Shown here in pieces: positions 1 to 8,983 of a DNA stretch of 64,000 nt (the first letter of the stretch is position 1; each line of letters starts with the position of its first letter). A model generated the notes under the pieces. It saw nothing but the letters and a program-made list of their open reading frames with translations, had not been told where the DNA came from and did no database searches. The DNA is taken from positions 62,001 to 126,000 of the forward strand of contig NZ_BJVA01000001.1 of assembly GCF_007988905.1 (NCBI RefSeq), given 5' to 3'. This DNA is from Gluconobacter kanchanaburiensis NBRC 103587. Its GTDB lineage: Bacteria > Pseudomonadota > Alphaproteobacteria > Acetobacterales > Acetobacteraceae. A program made the position numbers and the translations under genes.

Positions 1-1128
1 GAACCTGCGACGGCCATGGCGCATATCGGGTTTCAGAAAGGCCGGATGGCGGTTCTGGACGGGTTGCAGGCGCATGGGGCGGATCTTTCCGTTGCGGGGC
101 GTGGTGTGACGCAGGGCGGGAAGCTGACCGGGATCGTGCTGGAAGGTTTCCGGATTGGCCGGACAGAGGGCGATGCGCGCATCGCGTTGCCGCAGGATAC
201 GGACCAGCCCATTGGCGTGACGGTCGATGCGGACCCTCTGGATCTGGCGCCGATGTTTGCGCCCCATCGACCGGTTTCTGACGTAGGAGCGCAGGGAAAC
301 ACAGGTGGAAAAAGCCCTTCCATGGGCGATAGCTGGTCCATCTCCCTGAATGCGCCGCATGTCTATTATGGCCCGAAAGCGCAGGTGGGCGGCGTTGTTT
401 CTCAGATCGAACTGAGAAATGGTCTCCTGACATCCGGGCGGTTCGCGCTTGATGCGCCGACGCGGGTGCGGGCAGTTCTGGCCGATACGGGGCGCGAACA
501 CCCGTTCGTGCTGGATATCGACAATCTGGGTACGCTGCTGAACGGACTGGGTTTGTATGATCGGATCCGTGGCGGTCAGACGCATCTGGATGGTGTTTTC
601 ACTCCGGATGAGACCGTGCGCAGGGTGCCGGAGGGGCGGAATGTGAAGTCGGCCGGCCTGTGGGGTGGGCTGCCGCCATTCCGGGGGCATGTGGAAATGG
701 GCCCATCGCAGTTCCTGCGGCCGCCGTTGACGCTGACGGCGGTGTCGGACTTGTCACCGCTGCACTGGCTGACCAATCATCTGGACCGTTTTGAAATCAC
801 TCATCTGTCCACACGGCTCAGTCTGGCAGGGAACATGCTGCTGCTGCATGATGGGGTGATCGGCAATCAGGCGCTTGGTGCCACGATGGAAGGGCCGATA
901 GACCTGAAAACGTCCGAGCTGAATCTTAACGGGACGATCGTGCCGCTGTTCGGGTTGAATGCGCTGCCCGGGAAGCTGCCTGTTCTGGGGCATCTGATGT
1001 CGCCCGAAAAGGGCGGTGGATTGCTCGCGGCGACGTTTGATCTGCATGGGACCGTGGAAAAACCGGATCTTACGGTCAATCCATTATCGATGCTGTTGCC
1101 GGGTGTCATGCGGCGCATCCTTCATTAA
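1..1128 (+). CDS. YhdP/AsmA-like protein, C-terminal part (cut by window edge)
   Basis: The reading frame is open from base 1, and the first ATG (base 16) has no ribosome binding site, so the gene starts outside the window; 375 codons are visible. The visible part is rich in short beta-strand-like stretches, as in the AsmA-like/DUF3971 C-terminal region of YhdP-type proteins. The last 65 or so residues carry the pattern typical of that family: a 'PLFGLNALPGKLPVLGHL' segment, a glycine-rich GGGL turn, then 'VNPLSMLLPG' just before the end. YhdP-family proteins are inner-membrane-anchored and span the periplasm, and are implicated in phospholipid transport to the outer membrane. The N-terminal membrane anchor cannot be seen here. 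Function beyond family membership is inferred. A second AsmA-like gene lies 2.5 kb downstream. Confidence 0.8.
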   Translation, partial: EPATAMAHIGFQKGRMAVLDGLQAHGADLSVAGRGVTQGGKLTGIVLEGFRIGRTEGDARIALPQDTDQPIGVTVDADPLDLAPMFAPHRPVSDVGAQGNTGGKSPSMGDSWSISLNAPHVYYGPKAQVGGVVSQIELRNGLLTSGRFALDAPTRVRAVLADTGREHPFVLDIDNLGTLLNGLGLYDRIRGGQTHLDGVFTPDETVRRVPEGRNVKSAGLWGGLPPFRGHVEMGPSQFLRPPLTLTAVSDLSPLHWLTNHLDRFEITHLSTRLSLAGNMLLLHDGVIGNQALGATMEGPIDLKTSELNLNGTIVPLFGLNALPGKLPVLGHLMSPEKGGGLLAATFDLHGTVEKPDLTVNPLSMLLPGVMRRILH

Positions 1129-1244
1129 GGCTGCGGGCGAGGTCATGCTCAGATAACGGACAGGTAGGGATTACTCAGAGCCGCCTGCTTCCCCATATTC
1201 ATGATAAAACTTTCTGAGAATGGGCCGGAGAACGGGAGACGCCA

Positions 1245-2678
1245 GTGAGCGACATGACAGATCTTTTTGGTGGCGCTCCTGTCGGCCGATCCCCGGGAAC
1301 GCAGCCGACATCCGGGCAGTCGCAAGTCCGCGGGTCATCCGGCCCCCCGGATACCCTGCGACAGAACCGTCCGATCGAAGCGCCCCAGGTGGCGCGCAGG
1401 CCGCCATCTCGGACGCAGCCTCTGGCAGACCGTTTGCGGCCGAAAAGACTGGAAGACGTGCGGGGTCAAGATCATCTGCTCGGGCCTGAGGGGACTCTGA
1501 CACGGATGCTGGCGCGGGGTACGCTATCCAGTCTGATCCTGTGGGGCGGTCCGGGATGTGGCAAGACGACGATTGCGCGGCTGCTCGCAGGACGGGCTGG
1601 GCTGTTTTATTCCCAGATTTCAGCCGTGTTTTCGGGTGTTGCGGATCTGCGTCGGGCGTTTGAGGAGGCCGATCAGAAACAGGCGGCGACGGGCAAGGGC
1701 ACGCTGCTGTTCGTGGACGAAATCCATCGCTTCAATCGCGCGCAGCAGGACGGGTTTCTGCCTTATGTGGAGCGCGGGACAGTGGTTCTGGTGGGGGCGA
1801 CCACCGAAAACCCGTCTTTTGCGCTGAATGCGGCGCTCCTCTCGCGGTGTCAGGTCCTGGTGCTGAATCGGCTGGATGATGCGAGCCTTGAGAGCCTGCT
1901 GGAACATGCGGAAGAGGAAGTTGGTCGTCCGTTGCCGCTTGATCCGGAGGCGCGGGCCAGTCTGCGCGCCATGGCGGATGGGGACGGGCGGTATCTGCTG
2001 AACATGGTCGAGCAGCTTGTGGCTCTTGATTCATCAAAAGTGCTGACGCCGCGCGATCTGGCGGCGATCCTGTCCCGCCGGGCCATCTTGTATGACCGGG
2101 ACCGGGAAGAGCACTACAATCTCATATCCGCTCTGCACAAATCGCTGCGGGGCAGTGATCCGGATGCGGCTCTGTACTGGTTCGCGCGGATGCTGGAGGG
2201 CGGGGAGGATCCGCGTTACATCGCCCGGCGTTTGACGCGGTTTGCGGCCGAGGATGTGGGGCAGGCCGATCCGTCCGCGCTGCCGATGGCCGTGGCGGGG
2301 TGGCAGACCTATGAGCGGCTGGGCTCGCCGGAAGGAGAACTGGCGCTGGCGCAGGTCGTGGTGCATCTGGCGACCGCCCCGAAATCCAATGCGGTCTATA
2401 CGGCCTATAAGGCGGCGCGTGCTCTGGCGCGCGATACCGGCAGTCTGATGCCGCCGTCCCATATCCTGAACGCGCCGACGGCGCTGATGAAAGACATTGG
2501 CTACGGCCAGGGCTACGAATACGACCACGATAGCGAGGACGCGTTTTCGGGCCAGAACTACTTTCCGGACGGGATGCCCAGAGCATCTCTTTATCATCCC
2601 ACGGACCGCGGACATGAGGGGCGTATCAGAAAACTTCTGGACATGCGGGCCGCCAAGAGGGCATCCCGCGAACCATGA
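1245..2678 (+). CDS. rarA: Replication-associated recombination protein A (RarA/MgsA), AAA+ ATPase
   Basis: 477 residues. RarA is a clamp-loader-like AAA+ ATPase that acts at stalled replication forks. Walker A GGPGCGKT is at residues 101-108 and Walker B FVDEIHRF at 156-163, followed by a sensor-1 region with 'GATTENPSF' and the C-terminal MgsA domain ('MLEGGEDPRYIARRLTRFA'). The N-terminal ~60 residues are low-complexity, Pro/Arg-rich and unlike the family core, so the true N-terminus may be shorter. The start is a GTG with GGGAG about 7 bases upstream. The stop codon overlaps the next start as ATGA, which suggests translational coupling to the pseudouridine synthase. RuvB, a related AAA+ protein, is encoded separately at 20.4 kb. 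Confidence 0.93.
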   Translation: MSDMTDLFGGAPVGRSPGTQPTSGQSQVRGSSGPPDTLRQNRPIEAPQVARRPPSRTQPLADRLRPKRLEDVRGQDHLLGPEGTLTRMLARGTLSSLILWGGPGCGKTTIARLLAGRAGLFYSQISAVFSGVADLRRAFEEADQKQAATGKGTLLFVDEIHRFNRAQQDGFLPYVERGTVVLVGATTENPSFALNAALLSRCQVLVLNRLDDASLESLLEHAEEEVGRPLPLDPEARASLRAMADGDGRYLLNMVEQLVALDSSKVLTPRDLAAILSRRAILYDRDREEHYNLISALHKSLRGSDPDAALYWFARMLEGGEDPRYIARRLTRFAAEDVGQADPSALPMAVAGWQTYERLGSPEGELALAQVVVHLATAPKSNAVYTAYKAARALARDTGSLMPPSHILNAPTALMKDIGYGQGYEYDHDSEDAFSGQNYFPDGMPRASLYHPTDRGHEGRIRKLLDMRAAKRASREP

Positions 2679-3679
2679 CAGTTACCAACCGCATCGTGAC
2701 CGAGGATGAGGCCGATATTCGCCTCGACCGCTGGTTCAGACGTCACTACCCCAATCTGACGCAGGGCGCGCTCCAGAAGCTGTGCCGTAAGGGACAGATC
2801 CGCGTGGAGGGAGGCCGTGTTCAGACCAATACGCGCCTGATCCCCGGACAGAGCGTTCGCATCCCGCCGCTACCGGATGTGGACAAGCCCGCGCCGCTGC
2901 CGCCACCGGACCCGATGCTGGAGCGTGAGATCCGCAAGATGGTAATTTACGAGGACGAGCATCTTCTGGTTCTCGACAAGCCGTCCGGTCTTGCGACGCA
3001 GGGCGGTCCGGGCATTACGAAGCACGTGGACATGATGCTTGACGGCCTCCGGCCTGAGGGCGGGGATCGGCCGCGTCTGGTGCATCGGATCGACCGGGAT
3101 ACGTCCGGCATTCTGCTGATTGCGCGAACGCCAGGTGTGGCGGCGAAACTCGCAGCCGCGTTTCGTGGGCGTGATGTGGAGAAGACGTACTGGGCCGTGG
3201 TCGTCGGACGTCCGTCGCCGGAATCCGGGATCATCGACCAGCCTCTGGCCAAAATTGGCGCTGGTGGCGCGGCGCTGGTGATTGCGGCATCGCGTGATGA
3301 AGAAGACGCGGCTTCGGCCAAGACGGATTATGCGACGCTTGATGCGGCCGGAAAAAAGCTGAGCTGGTTGAAGCTGTCTCCGCTGACGGGACGGACGCAT
3401 CAGCTGCGTGTGCATACCGAATCCATCGGCACGCCGATCCTTGGCGATCCGCGCTACGGCGGAAAGGCCGCGCATCCAGAAGGGTTTATCGACCGGTTGC
3501 ATCTTCATGCGCGCCAGCTGGATATTCCCCATCCCGCCGGTGGGCGTCTGATCGTGACGGCCCCTCTGCCGCCGCATATGCGCGAGACCTTCCGCACGCT
3601 GGGCTTCGTGCCGGGTGAGACGCCCGCGCCCAAGCGTATCCGGAGTGGAAACAGCAAAGGCCGGGGGCCTGCGAAATGA
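2675..3679 (+). CDS. RluC/RluD-family 23S rRNA pseudouridine synthase
   Basis: 334 residues, cytoplasmic. An S4 RNA-binding domain (about residues 14-66) precedes the RluA-family catalytic domain. The signature HRIDRDTSG is at 137-145, with D140 as the expected catalytic aspartate, and 'LTGRTHQLRVH' is the second conserved block. The S4 plus RluA-type architecture fits RluC or RluD, which modify 23S rRNA; which uridines are modified cannot be told from sequence alone. The C-terminus ends in a basic tail. The start overlaps the rarA stop (ATGA) and the stop overlaps the next start (ATGA), so the gene sits in the middle of a coupled operon. Confidence 0.9.
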   Translation: MTVTNRIVTEDEADIRLDRWFRRHYPNLTQGALQKLCRKGQIRVEGGRVQTNTRLIPGQSVRIPPLPDVDKPAPLPPPDPMLEREIRKMVIYEDEHLLVLDKPSGLATQGGPGITKHVDMMLDGLRPEGGDRPRLVHRIDRDTSGILLIARTPGVAAKLAAAFRGRDVEKTYWAVVVGRPSPESGIIDQPLAKIGAGGAALVIAASRDEEDAASAKTDYATLDAAGKKLSWLKLSPLTGRTHQLRVHTESIGTPILGDPRYGGKAAHPEGFIDRLHLHARQLDIPHPAGGRLIVTAPLPPHMRETFRTLGFVPGETPAPKRIRSGNSKGRGPAK

Positions 3680-6189
3680 AGAAGCTTGCCGGCGCTTTGA
3701 TCGCCATCATCGTTGTTCTTGTTGGAGCCAGCGTGGCGACGCATTTCCTGATCGATCAGGAGGCCCTGCGTGAGCGTGTGGCTCTGGCGCTGAAGCGCCA
3801 GACAGGACTGACGATGCAGGTGCGTCATTCGTCGGTACAGCTTCTGCCCTGGCCCGCCTTTGAAGCGTCCGACGTCGTATTGACCCGGGACGGCCAGACG
3901 CCGGTTCTGAAGGCTCATACGATCCATGCCGGGATCGCCGTTTTTGCGCTGTTGCACCGGGAGGTCCGGTTTCAGGATTTCGTGGTGGAGCGGGCGACGC
4001 TCAGTCTCGTCCGCGGGATGGATGGGCAGGCCAACTGGTCTGTCATCCCCGATCGCGGAAGCGAAGATGCCTCTCTGCCGGTACACGGGCGTAGCGGGCA
4101 GCGGATTCAGGCGCGCTGGGATCTGTCGCTGGATGGTCTGCATGTCGTGCAGTCGGCCATCGTCTGGAATGACCGCCTGACGCGGACAAGCGGTGCTTTC
4201 AATCTGGACACGCTGGATCTCGCAGGGTTGCGCAGTCCCAGCCCATGGATCAGCCTTCAGGGTCATCATGACGGAACGCCGTTCACGCTGAAGGGCCATA
4301 TCGGCAGCCTGGCGCAGACTGGGGGGACGAAGCCCTGGGCTTTCAGTGTTGCGGCAACACTGGGGGACGGCGCGCGGCGTGACTGGCTCAATCTGGACGG
4401 GCGCGTGGGTAATCCGTCACAGATGCAGAACGTCGCCCTCACAGCGCAGGGCGAATGGCCGAATCTGCGGGACATACATCGGCTGTTCCCCCATGCCGGG
4501 TTGCCGGACGTGCCCTCTCTGGGCGGCGATATCGCGCTTCAGGGCAGTCCTGGGGTCCTGATGGGCCTGACAGGGGATGCGCTTAAAAACCGGCTGCTGA
4601 ACAGCATGACGCCTATGCATGTGCATCTGCATGCGGGTCAGGTCACGCTCCGGCAGGGAATATTGCGGAACCTGCATGTTGATGCCGATTCCGTTGATGC
4701 ACCTCTGACATTGGCTGCTGATATGCAGTGGCATGATACGATGTGGCATCTTCAGGCTGGGGCGGGTACGATGCGGCAGGCTCTTGCCGGATGGCGTGAC
4801 GGACTGCACACGGCGGTTCCTCTGACAGCGGAACTGCGCAGCCAGACGACGCTTCTGTCGGGTGCGCCTGCCCTCAATGCGCAGGATGAAGCCCGTTTTG
4901 CGCTTTCTGGAACGGTCGGCCTTTCAGGGGCGCATCTTGTGGCCCAGGGAAGCGGCAGAACAGTGCATTTCCCGGGGGCGATTCTGCATGACGTTAGCCT
5001 AAAAGGGACGCTGGAAGGTCATGACGCGGGGACCATGACTCTGGACGGTCTTACCTTTGGCAGCCGGGAAGTGGCGCTTGATGGAGCCGTGACGCTGGTT
5101 CTGGATCATGATGCTCCGCCGATTGCGAGCGGGACGCTGCATGTTCCGTTCATGGATCTGGACGCGCTCAAGGGGCTATGGCTCCAGCCTTCGTCTACTG
5201 CCGCGCCCATTACCCCTGTGACGCCAGTTGCTCCTCATGTCGAGGCTTCGCAGTCCGGATCGTTGGCTGCGGAAAGAGCGCCGGAAAAAAATGTCGTGGG
5301 TGCCTCTGCGCCCGATGCGACGCCGCTCTGGGTCCGGCGGCTTCGCGGGCAGGATCTGAACCTGCATCTTTCGGCGGATCGTGTTGTTTACTCTGGCCGC
5401 GATTACACGGGGCTTGCGACGCATTTGACCCTTTCTGGGGGCCATCTACGTCTGGACCCGATTTCCGGACAGGCACAAGGTCTGCCGCTTTCGGGTATGG
5501 CGGAGCTGGATGCCAGTGTGCTTCCGGTGACCGGCACGGTGACTTTTCAGCCGCTGGTTCTGCCTGCCGGATTGCTGGAAAAACAGATTGGTATGCCAGT
5601 GCTGCTTCAGGGGCCGGTGCAGATTGTCGGGCAGCTCTCCGCCAAGGGAAACACATCCGCTGAACTGCGTCAGTCGCTGGATGGACATCTGGGCGTGTCC
5701 ATTGTGGATGGACAGGTTCAGAGCAAACTTCTCGGGCAGCTTGCAGGTTCCGCGGCCAGCGTCGTTCTGGGTAAGGGAGACCGTTCGCTCCGCTGTCTGG
5801 GCCTGCACATGACAATTGCGGATGATGTCGCCCATGTTGATACGCTCGGGCTTCAGTCAGGGCGTTTCTCGACCTCCGGTCGCGGAACGGTCGGACTCGG
5901 GACGCAGGCTCTGGACCTCCGGCTTCTGCCTGTTGTCGATTTCGAGGGGGCAGGGGCGTCCACACCCGTTGTGGTGACGGGAACGCTGGCCGCGCCGAGC
6001 GTGGCACAGGATCGCGATGCTGGTGGCCGGTTCCATCTTACGATCGTGGGAGATGGCAATGCCGGTGATCCATGTACCACGCCTCTGGCCGCGGCACGCG
6101 AAGGACAAGCCGGTCCTGCCCCCGAGACGATCAAGGTTCATCATTCAAAGGCCGGGGATATTCTGCGGGCTCTGGGAGTGCTGCATTGA
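3676..6189 (+). CDS. AsmA-family inner-membrane-anchored protein
   Basis: 837 residues. The first ~25 residues form one hydrophobic segment (from MKKLAGALIAIIVVLVG), expected to anchor a long periplasmic part. The AsmA-type N-terminus follows ('LKRQTGLTMQVRHSSVQLLP', residues about 39-58), and the AsmA C-terminal domain lies around 600-770 ('LDGHLGVSIVDGQ', then a 'RFSTSGRGTVGLGTQALDLR' block). A Pro/Thr/Ala-rich linker of about 40 residues separates the two halves. AsmA relatives influence outer-membrane assembly and lipid traffic; the precise role here is unknown. It is coupled to rluC-like upstream and to the ATP12-type gene downstream, both by 4-base overlaps. Confidence 0.82.
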   Translation: MKKLAGALIAIIVVLVGASVATHFLIDQEALRERVALALKRQTGLTMQVRHSSVQLLPWPAFEASDVVLTRDGQTPVLKAHTIHAGIAVFALLHREVRFQDFVVERATLSLVRGMDGQANWSVIPDRGSEDASLPVHGRSGQRIQARWDLSLDGLHVVQSAIVWNDRLTRTSGAFNLDTLDLAGLRSPSPWISLQGHHDGTPFTLKGHIGSLAQTGGTKPWAFSVAATLGDGARRDWLNLDGRVGNPSQMQNVALTAQGEWPNLRDIHRLFPHAGLPDVPSLGGDIALQGSPGVLMGLTGDALKNRLLNSMTPMHVHLHAGQVTLRQGILRNLHVDADSVDAPLTLAADMQWHDTMWHLQAGAGTMRQALAGWRDGLHTAVPLTAELRSQTTLLSGAPALNAQDEARFALSGTVGLSGAHLVAQGSGRTVHFPGAILHDVSLKGTLEGHDAGTMTLDGLTFGSREVALDGAVTLVLDHDAPPIASGTLHVPFMDLDALKGLWLQPSSTAAPITPVTPVAPHVEASQSGSLAAERAPEKNVVGASAPDATPLWVRRLRGQDLNLHLSADRVVYSGRDYTGLATHLTLSGGHLRLDPISGQAQGLPLSGMAELDASVLPVTGTVTFQPLVLPAGLLEKQIGMPVLLQGPVQIVGQLSAKGNTSAELRQSLDGHLGVSIVDGQVQSKLLGQLAGSAASVVLGKGDRSLRCLGLHMTIADDVAHVDTLGLQSGRFSTSGRGTVGLGTQALDLRLLPVVDFEGAGASTPVVVTGTLAAPSVAQDRDAGGRFHLTIVGDGNAGDPCTTPLAAAREGQAGPAPETIKVHHSKAGDILRALGVLH

Positions 6190-6881
6190 GCGGGCATAAG
6201 CGGTTCTGGAAAACGGTTGCTGTCGTTCGGGAAGGCGACCTGTTTGAACCACGTCTTGATAACCGGCCGATCCGTCTGCCGCAGGGGCGGGTACTCGCTG
6301 TCCAATCGCTTGCTCTGGCTGAAGCCATTGCGGGGGAGTGGGGCGGAATCGCAGAAAATGCCTCCTTCACACCGGATATGTTGCCATTGACCCGAATCGC
6401 CGGGACGATGATCGAACGGATCGCGCCTGATCCGCAAGCGGCGAGGGAGATGCTGCTCGGACTCGGGGTGGATGACGGTCTTTGTTATTGCGAAGACGGG
6501 ACCGGACCGGTTGCGGCACAGGTTTTTGGCTGGCTTTTGGGTTACGGGATACACCCGAGTGTAACAGACGGGCTCATGCCGGTGGCGCAGCCGGAGGGAT
6601 ATCTGGGTGCTCTGGCGCAGTTGCTGGTAACTCGGGATGATCTGGAACTTGCGGTTCTGGGGGTTCTGGCTCAGGCGACTGGCAGCCTGCTTTTGGCGCT
6701 TGCCGTCGTTGGAGGGGCCGTCAGCCTCGTAGATGCCGTGCTATGGGCTAATAATGATGAAAAATCCCAGCTTGCAACGTGGGGACAGGATGAAGAACTC
6801 GTCCGGTCCATTGAAAATCGTGAGAAGGATATTCTGGATGCGGGCTTGTTCCTGGCCTTGGGGCGCAGGGTTTCAGTCTGA
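6186..6881 (+). CDS. ATP12-family F1-ATP synthase assembly chaperone
   Basis: 231 residues from a TTG start that overlaps the asmA-like stop (TTGA). A longer frame upstream of this point lies inside the asmA-like gene and does not resemble the family. The N-terminus 'KRFWKTVAVVREGDLFEPRL' followed by 'DNRPIRLPQGR' matches the ATP12 pattern (K-R-F-W/Y-K ... LDGRP-(V/I)-(R/K)-TP). Later blocks are 'IAGEWGG' and 'MLPLTRIAGTMIERI', then 'CYCEDG'. ATP12 is known to chaperone the F1 alpha subunit in mitochondria and alphaproteobacteria. No ATP synthase genes are in this window. The C-terminal half is less recognisable to me. Confidence 0.85.
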   Translation: MSGHKRFWKTVAVVREGDLFEPRLDNRPIRLPQGRVLAVQSLALAEAIAGEWGGIAENASFTPDMLPLTRIAGTMIERIAPDPQAAREMLLGLGVDDGLCYCEDGTGPVAAQVFGWLLGYGIHPSVTDGLMPVAQPEGYLGALAQLLVTRDDLELAVLGVLAQATGSLLLALAVVGGAVSLVDAVLWANNDEKSQLATWGQDEELVRSIENREKDILDAGLFLALGRRVSV

Positions 6882-7034
6882 GAGGAAAATGCCCTGAATG
6901 GGGCATGATCTTGCCATATTCGGGGATCATTGAAGGCGCTGTCATGTGACAGAACGAGATTATTGGTGATTTGGTTCCGATAGGGATCAGACGCTATTTC
7001 ACGGATCTGTCGAACACCGTCAGAGGCGATAAAG

Positions 7035-7169
7035 ATGTCTGTATCCGTCGTTCGTAGACCCGTGCTGCGTCACATGGGTACCCGTATTGTAAAGACCTGC
7101 TCTATTGGGGCATGGCTCTTTCTCGCAGCCACGCCGCTGATTGTCGTGGTCTGCGCTATTCACGGCTGA
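7035..7169 (+). CDS. Possible 44-residue single-pass membrane peptide
   Basis: An ATG-to-TGA frame of 44 codons. A basic N-terminal part (Arg7, Arg8, Arg12, Arg17, Lys20) is followed by one hydrophobic stretch (from 'IGAWLFLAATPLIVVVCAI') running almost to the C-terminus. A GAGG-like ribosome site lies about 9 bases upstream, and a strong rho-independent terminator begins 23 bases after the stop. Together these give a self-contained small transcription unit in a 366-base gap between two larger genes. I do not recognise a family. It could be a small inner-membrane protein, or a chance frame in an sRNA or leader region. Confidence 0.5.
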   Translation: MSVSVVRRPVLRHMGTRIVKTCSIGAWLFLAATPLIVVVCAIHG

Positions 7170-7191
7170 TTTTTTCGGTAATTCAGGCAAT

Positions 7192-7230
7192 AAAAAAGCC
7201 CGGTCCCCGTGAAGGGAGCCGGGCTTTTTT
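7192..7230. terminator. Rho-independent terminator, bidirectional
   Basis: An A6-GCCCGG ... CCGGGC-T6 hairpin: the stem arms are at 7198-7203 and 7219-7224, extended by the A and T runs at 7192-7197 and 7225-7230. It has a T tract on either strand, so it can end both the small + strand unit and the minus-strand ispDF transcript that stops at 7248. Confidence 0.9.
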
Positions 7231-7247
7231 CGTATTGAAACTGTGAG

Positions 7248-8414
7248 TCAGGCTTCCCCGTTATCCGGAAGCATAATGCTGACGGTCGCGGTGGCGGCGA
7301 TGCCTTCTTCACGGCCCGTAAAGCCCAGACGCTCGGAGGTCGTGGCCTTGACCGAGATCCGGCTGACGCTGACCTTCAACAGATCGGCGAGGCGGTTGCG
7401 CATGGCTTCGGCGTGCGGGCCGATCTTCGGGCGTTCGCAGATCAGCGTGACGTCTGCGTTCACGAGGAAGCCGCCGCGCTCGCGGATGCGCTCGCCGGCA
7501 TGGATCAGGAAGCGGGCCGAATCCATGTCCTTCCATTCGTTGTCGGAAGGCGGGAAGTGGCGGCCGATATCGCCCTCGGCCAGTGCGCCATAAATGGCAT
7601 CGCACAGTGTGTGGATACCCACATCGGCGTCCGAATGTCCGGCGAGGCCCTTCGTATGGGGCACCTCGATGCCGCACAGGATCAGCTTGCGGCCTTCCTC
7701 GAAGGCATGGACGTCATAGCCCAGTCCGACGCGGGGCAGCAGGTTCCGGTCAATCACACCTTCAAGACGCATCAGGTCCTCCGCAACAGTCAGTTTGATA
7801 TTGTCTTCCGACCCTTGAACGATCGCCACCGGATGGCCAGCCTGTTCGAGCAGGGCGGCGTCGTCGGTGCGGGCATCGCGCAGGGTGCGGTGAAGTTCGA
7901 GCAGGGTGCCGAAGCGGAAACCCTGTGGGGTCTGGGCGCGCCACAGTCCGTCACGCGGGACGGTATCAATGATGATGCCGTTGGCGGCTTTCTTGATCGT
8001 GTCGATGACGGCGACGGCCGGGATCACGCCCTCATAGGTTTTCAGGGCGTCGATGACGTTCTGCACGACCTCTGCCGGGACGCAGGGACGTGCGCCGTCA
8101 TGGACCAGCACCAGATCGGGCGGCTCGGGGAGGGCAGCAAGGGCTTCGAGGCCGTTGCGTACGCTGTCATGGCGTTCTGCCCCGCCGCTTACGGGGGACA
8201 GGACGTTCAGTCCTGCGAGGCTATCGGCCAGCAGGGGATCGTCCCCGACCGGCAGGAGCACGTCCACATGCGGCAGGAGGGCTTCGGCGGCTCTACGGAT
8301 GACGGGTTTGCCCCGCAGTATCCGGAACTGCTTGGAAGAAGTGTCCCCGTTCTGTGAGGACGCATCGAAGCGCCGGCCACGACCGGCAGCGAGAAGAAGG
8401 GCAGCGATACGCAT
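7248..8414 (-). CDS. ispDF: Bifunctional IspD/IspF: MEP cytidylyltransferase and MECDP synthase
   Basis: 388 residues, two enzymes of the non-mevalonate isoprenoid pathway in one chain. Residues 1-~225 are IspD: the nucleotide-binding start '[11 protein letters not shown]' is at 6-16, with '[12 protein letters not shown]' and 'LVHDGARP' further on. Residues ~227-388 are IspF: 'GLGYDVHAF' carries metal ligands D234 and H236, and 'GHSDADV' carries H260. The IspD part makes CDP-ME from MEP and CTP; the IspF part cyclises CDP-ME-2-phosphate to MECDP. The IspE step in between is encoded elsewhere. IspDF fusions are common in alpha- and epsilonproteobacteria. The start is ATG close to the family N-terminus, and the gene shares a terminator with the small + strand unit. 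Confidence 0.96.
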   Translation of the reverse strand: MRIAALLLAAGRGRRFDASSQNGDTSSKQFRILRGKPVIRRAAEALLPHVDVLLPVGDDPLLADSLAGLNVLSPVSGGAERHDSVRNGLEALAALPEPPDLVLVHDGARPCVPAEVVQNVIDALKTYEGVIPAVAVIDTIKKAANGIIIDTVPRDGLWRAQTPQGFRFGTLLELHRTLRDARTDDAALLEQAGHPVAIVQGSEDNIKLTVAEDLMRLEGVIDRNLLPRVGLGYDVHAFEEGRKLILCGIEVPHTKGLAGHSDADVGIHTLCDAIYGALAEGDIGRHFPPSDNEWKDMDSARFLIHAGERIRERGGFLVNADVTLICERPKIGPHAEAMRNRLADLLKVSVSRISVKATTSERLGFTGREEGIAATATVSIMLPDNGEA

Positions 8415-8468
8415 GGGGGAGGAATGGTCCGGGATGGTCGCAACGTCAAGCGTGTGTGGGTGTTCCCG

Positions 8469-8942
8469 TCAGTGGACCAGTGTGCTGTCGTGGGGGCTGT
8501 CGAGGCTGAAGACCGGGATGCTGACGTCGAAACGATAGCCAGAGCGGGGTTCTAGCATGTGATAGGTGCCGCGCATGAAGCCGGTTGGCGTTGTGAGCAT
8601 GGCGCCAGACGTGTAGTCGAACTGTTCGTTAGGCGCGATCACAGGCTGTTCGCCAACGACACCATCGCCGTGAACATGTTCCTTGCGTCCAAGCCCGTCC
8701 ACGATTTCCCAGCTGCGCGAAAGAAGCTGGAAGGTGTCTTTCCGCTCATTCTCGATGCTGATGTGATAAGCCCAGGCGTATTGATGGTCTTCGGGGTGGG
8801 ACTGGTCGTCCAGCCAGAAGGTCCGGACCGTGACCGTCACGTCGTCCGTAGTTTCGCTGAAGCGGGGGGCGCTTTCCATGGCTTCGGCGAGTGCCGTCTC
8901 GGGATCGGCATGAAGATGGGGGTGGGATGACTTGTCAGGCAT
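8469..8942 (-). CDS. apaG: ApaG-family protein
   Basis: 157 residues, of which the last ~125 match ApaG, a fibronectin-III-like beta-sandwich domain. The family block 'YAWAYHISIENERKDTFQLL' is followed by 'RSWEIVDGLGR', then the Gly-rich 'GDGVVGEQPVI' and 'GFMRGTYHMLEP'. About 30 residues at the N-terminus are extra and weakly conserved, so a shorter start is possible. The biochemical role of ApaG is not settled; in enterobacteria it sits near apaH and ksgA, but here it lies between ispDF and metZ on the same strand. Confidence 0.9.
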   Translation of the reverse strand: MPDKSSHPHLHADPETALAEAMESAPRFSETTDDVTVTVRTFWLDDQSHPEDHQYAWAYHISIENERKDTFQLLSRSWEIVDGLGRKEHVHGDGVVGEQPVIAPNEQFDYTSGAMLTTPTGFMRGTYHMLEPRSGYRFDVSIPVFSLDSPHDSTLVH

Positions 8943-8983
8943 GACGCCATTGTAAAGCCATCCCGGGGATTTGTCAGGAAAAC

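Noticed and set aside
6939-6952. CTGTCATGTGACAG considered as a PHO box
   Set aside because: The two halves are inverted rather than direct repeats and are 2 bases apart, which does not fit the 7-4-7 direct repeat.
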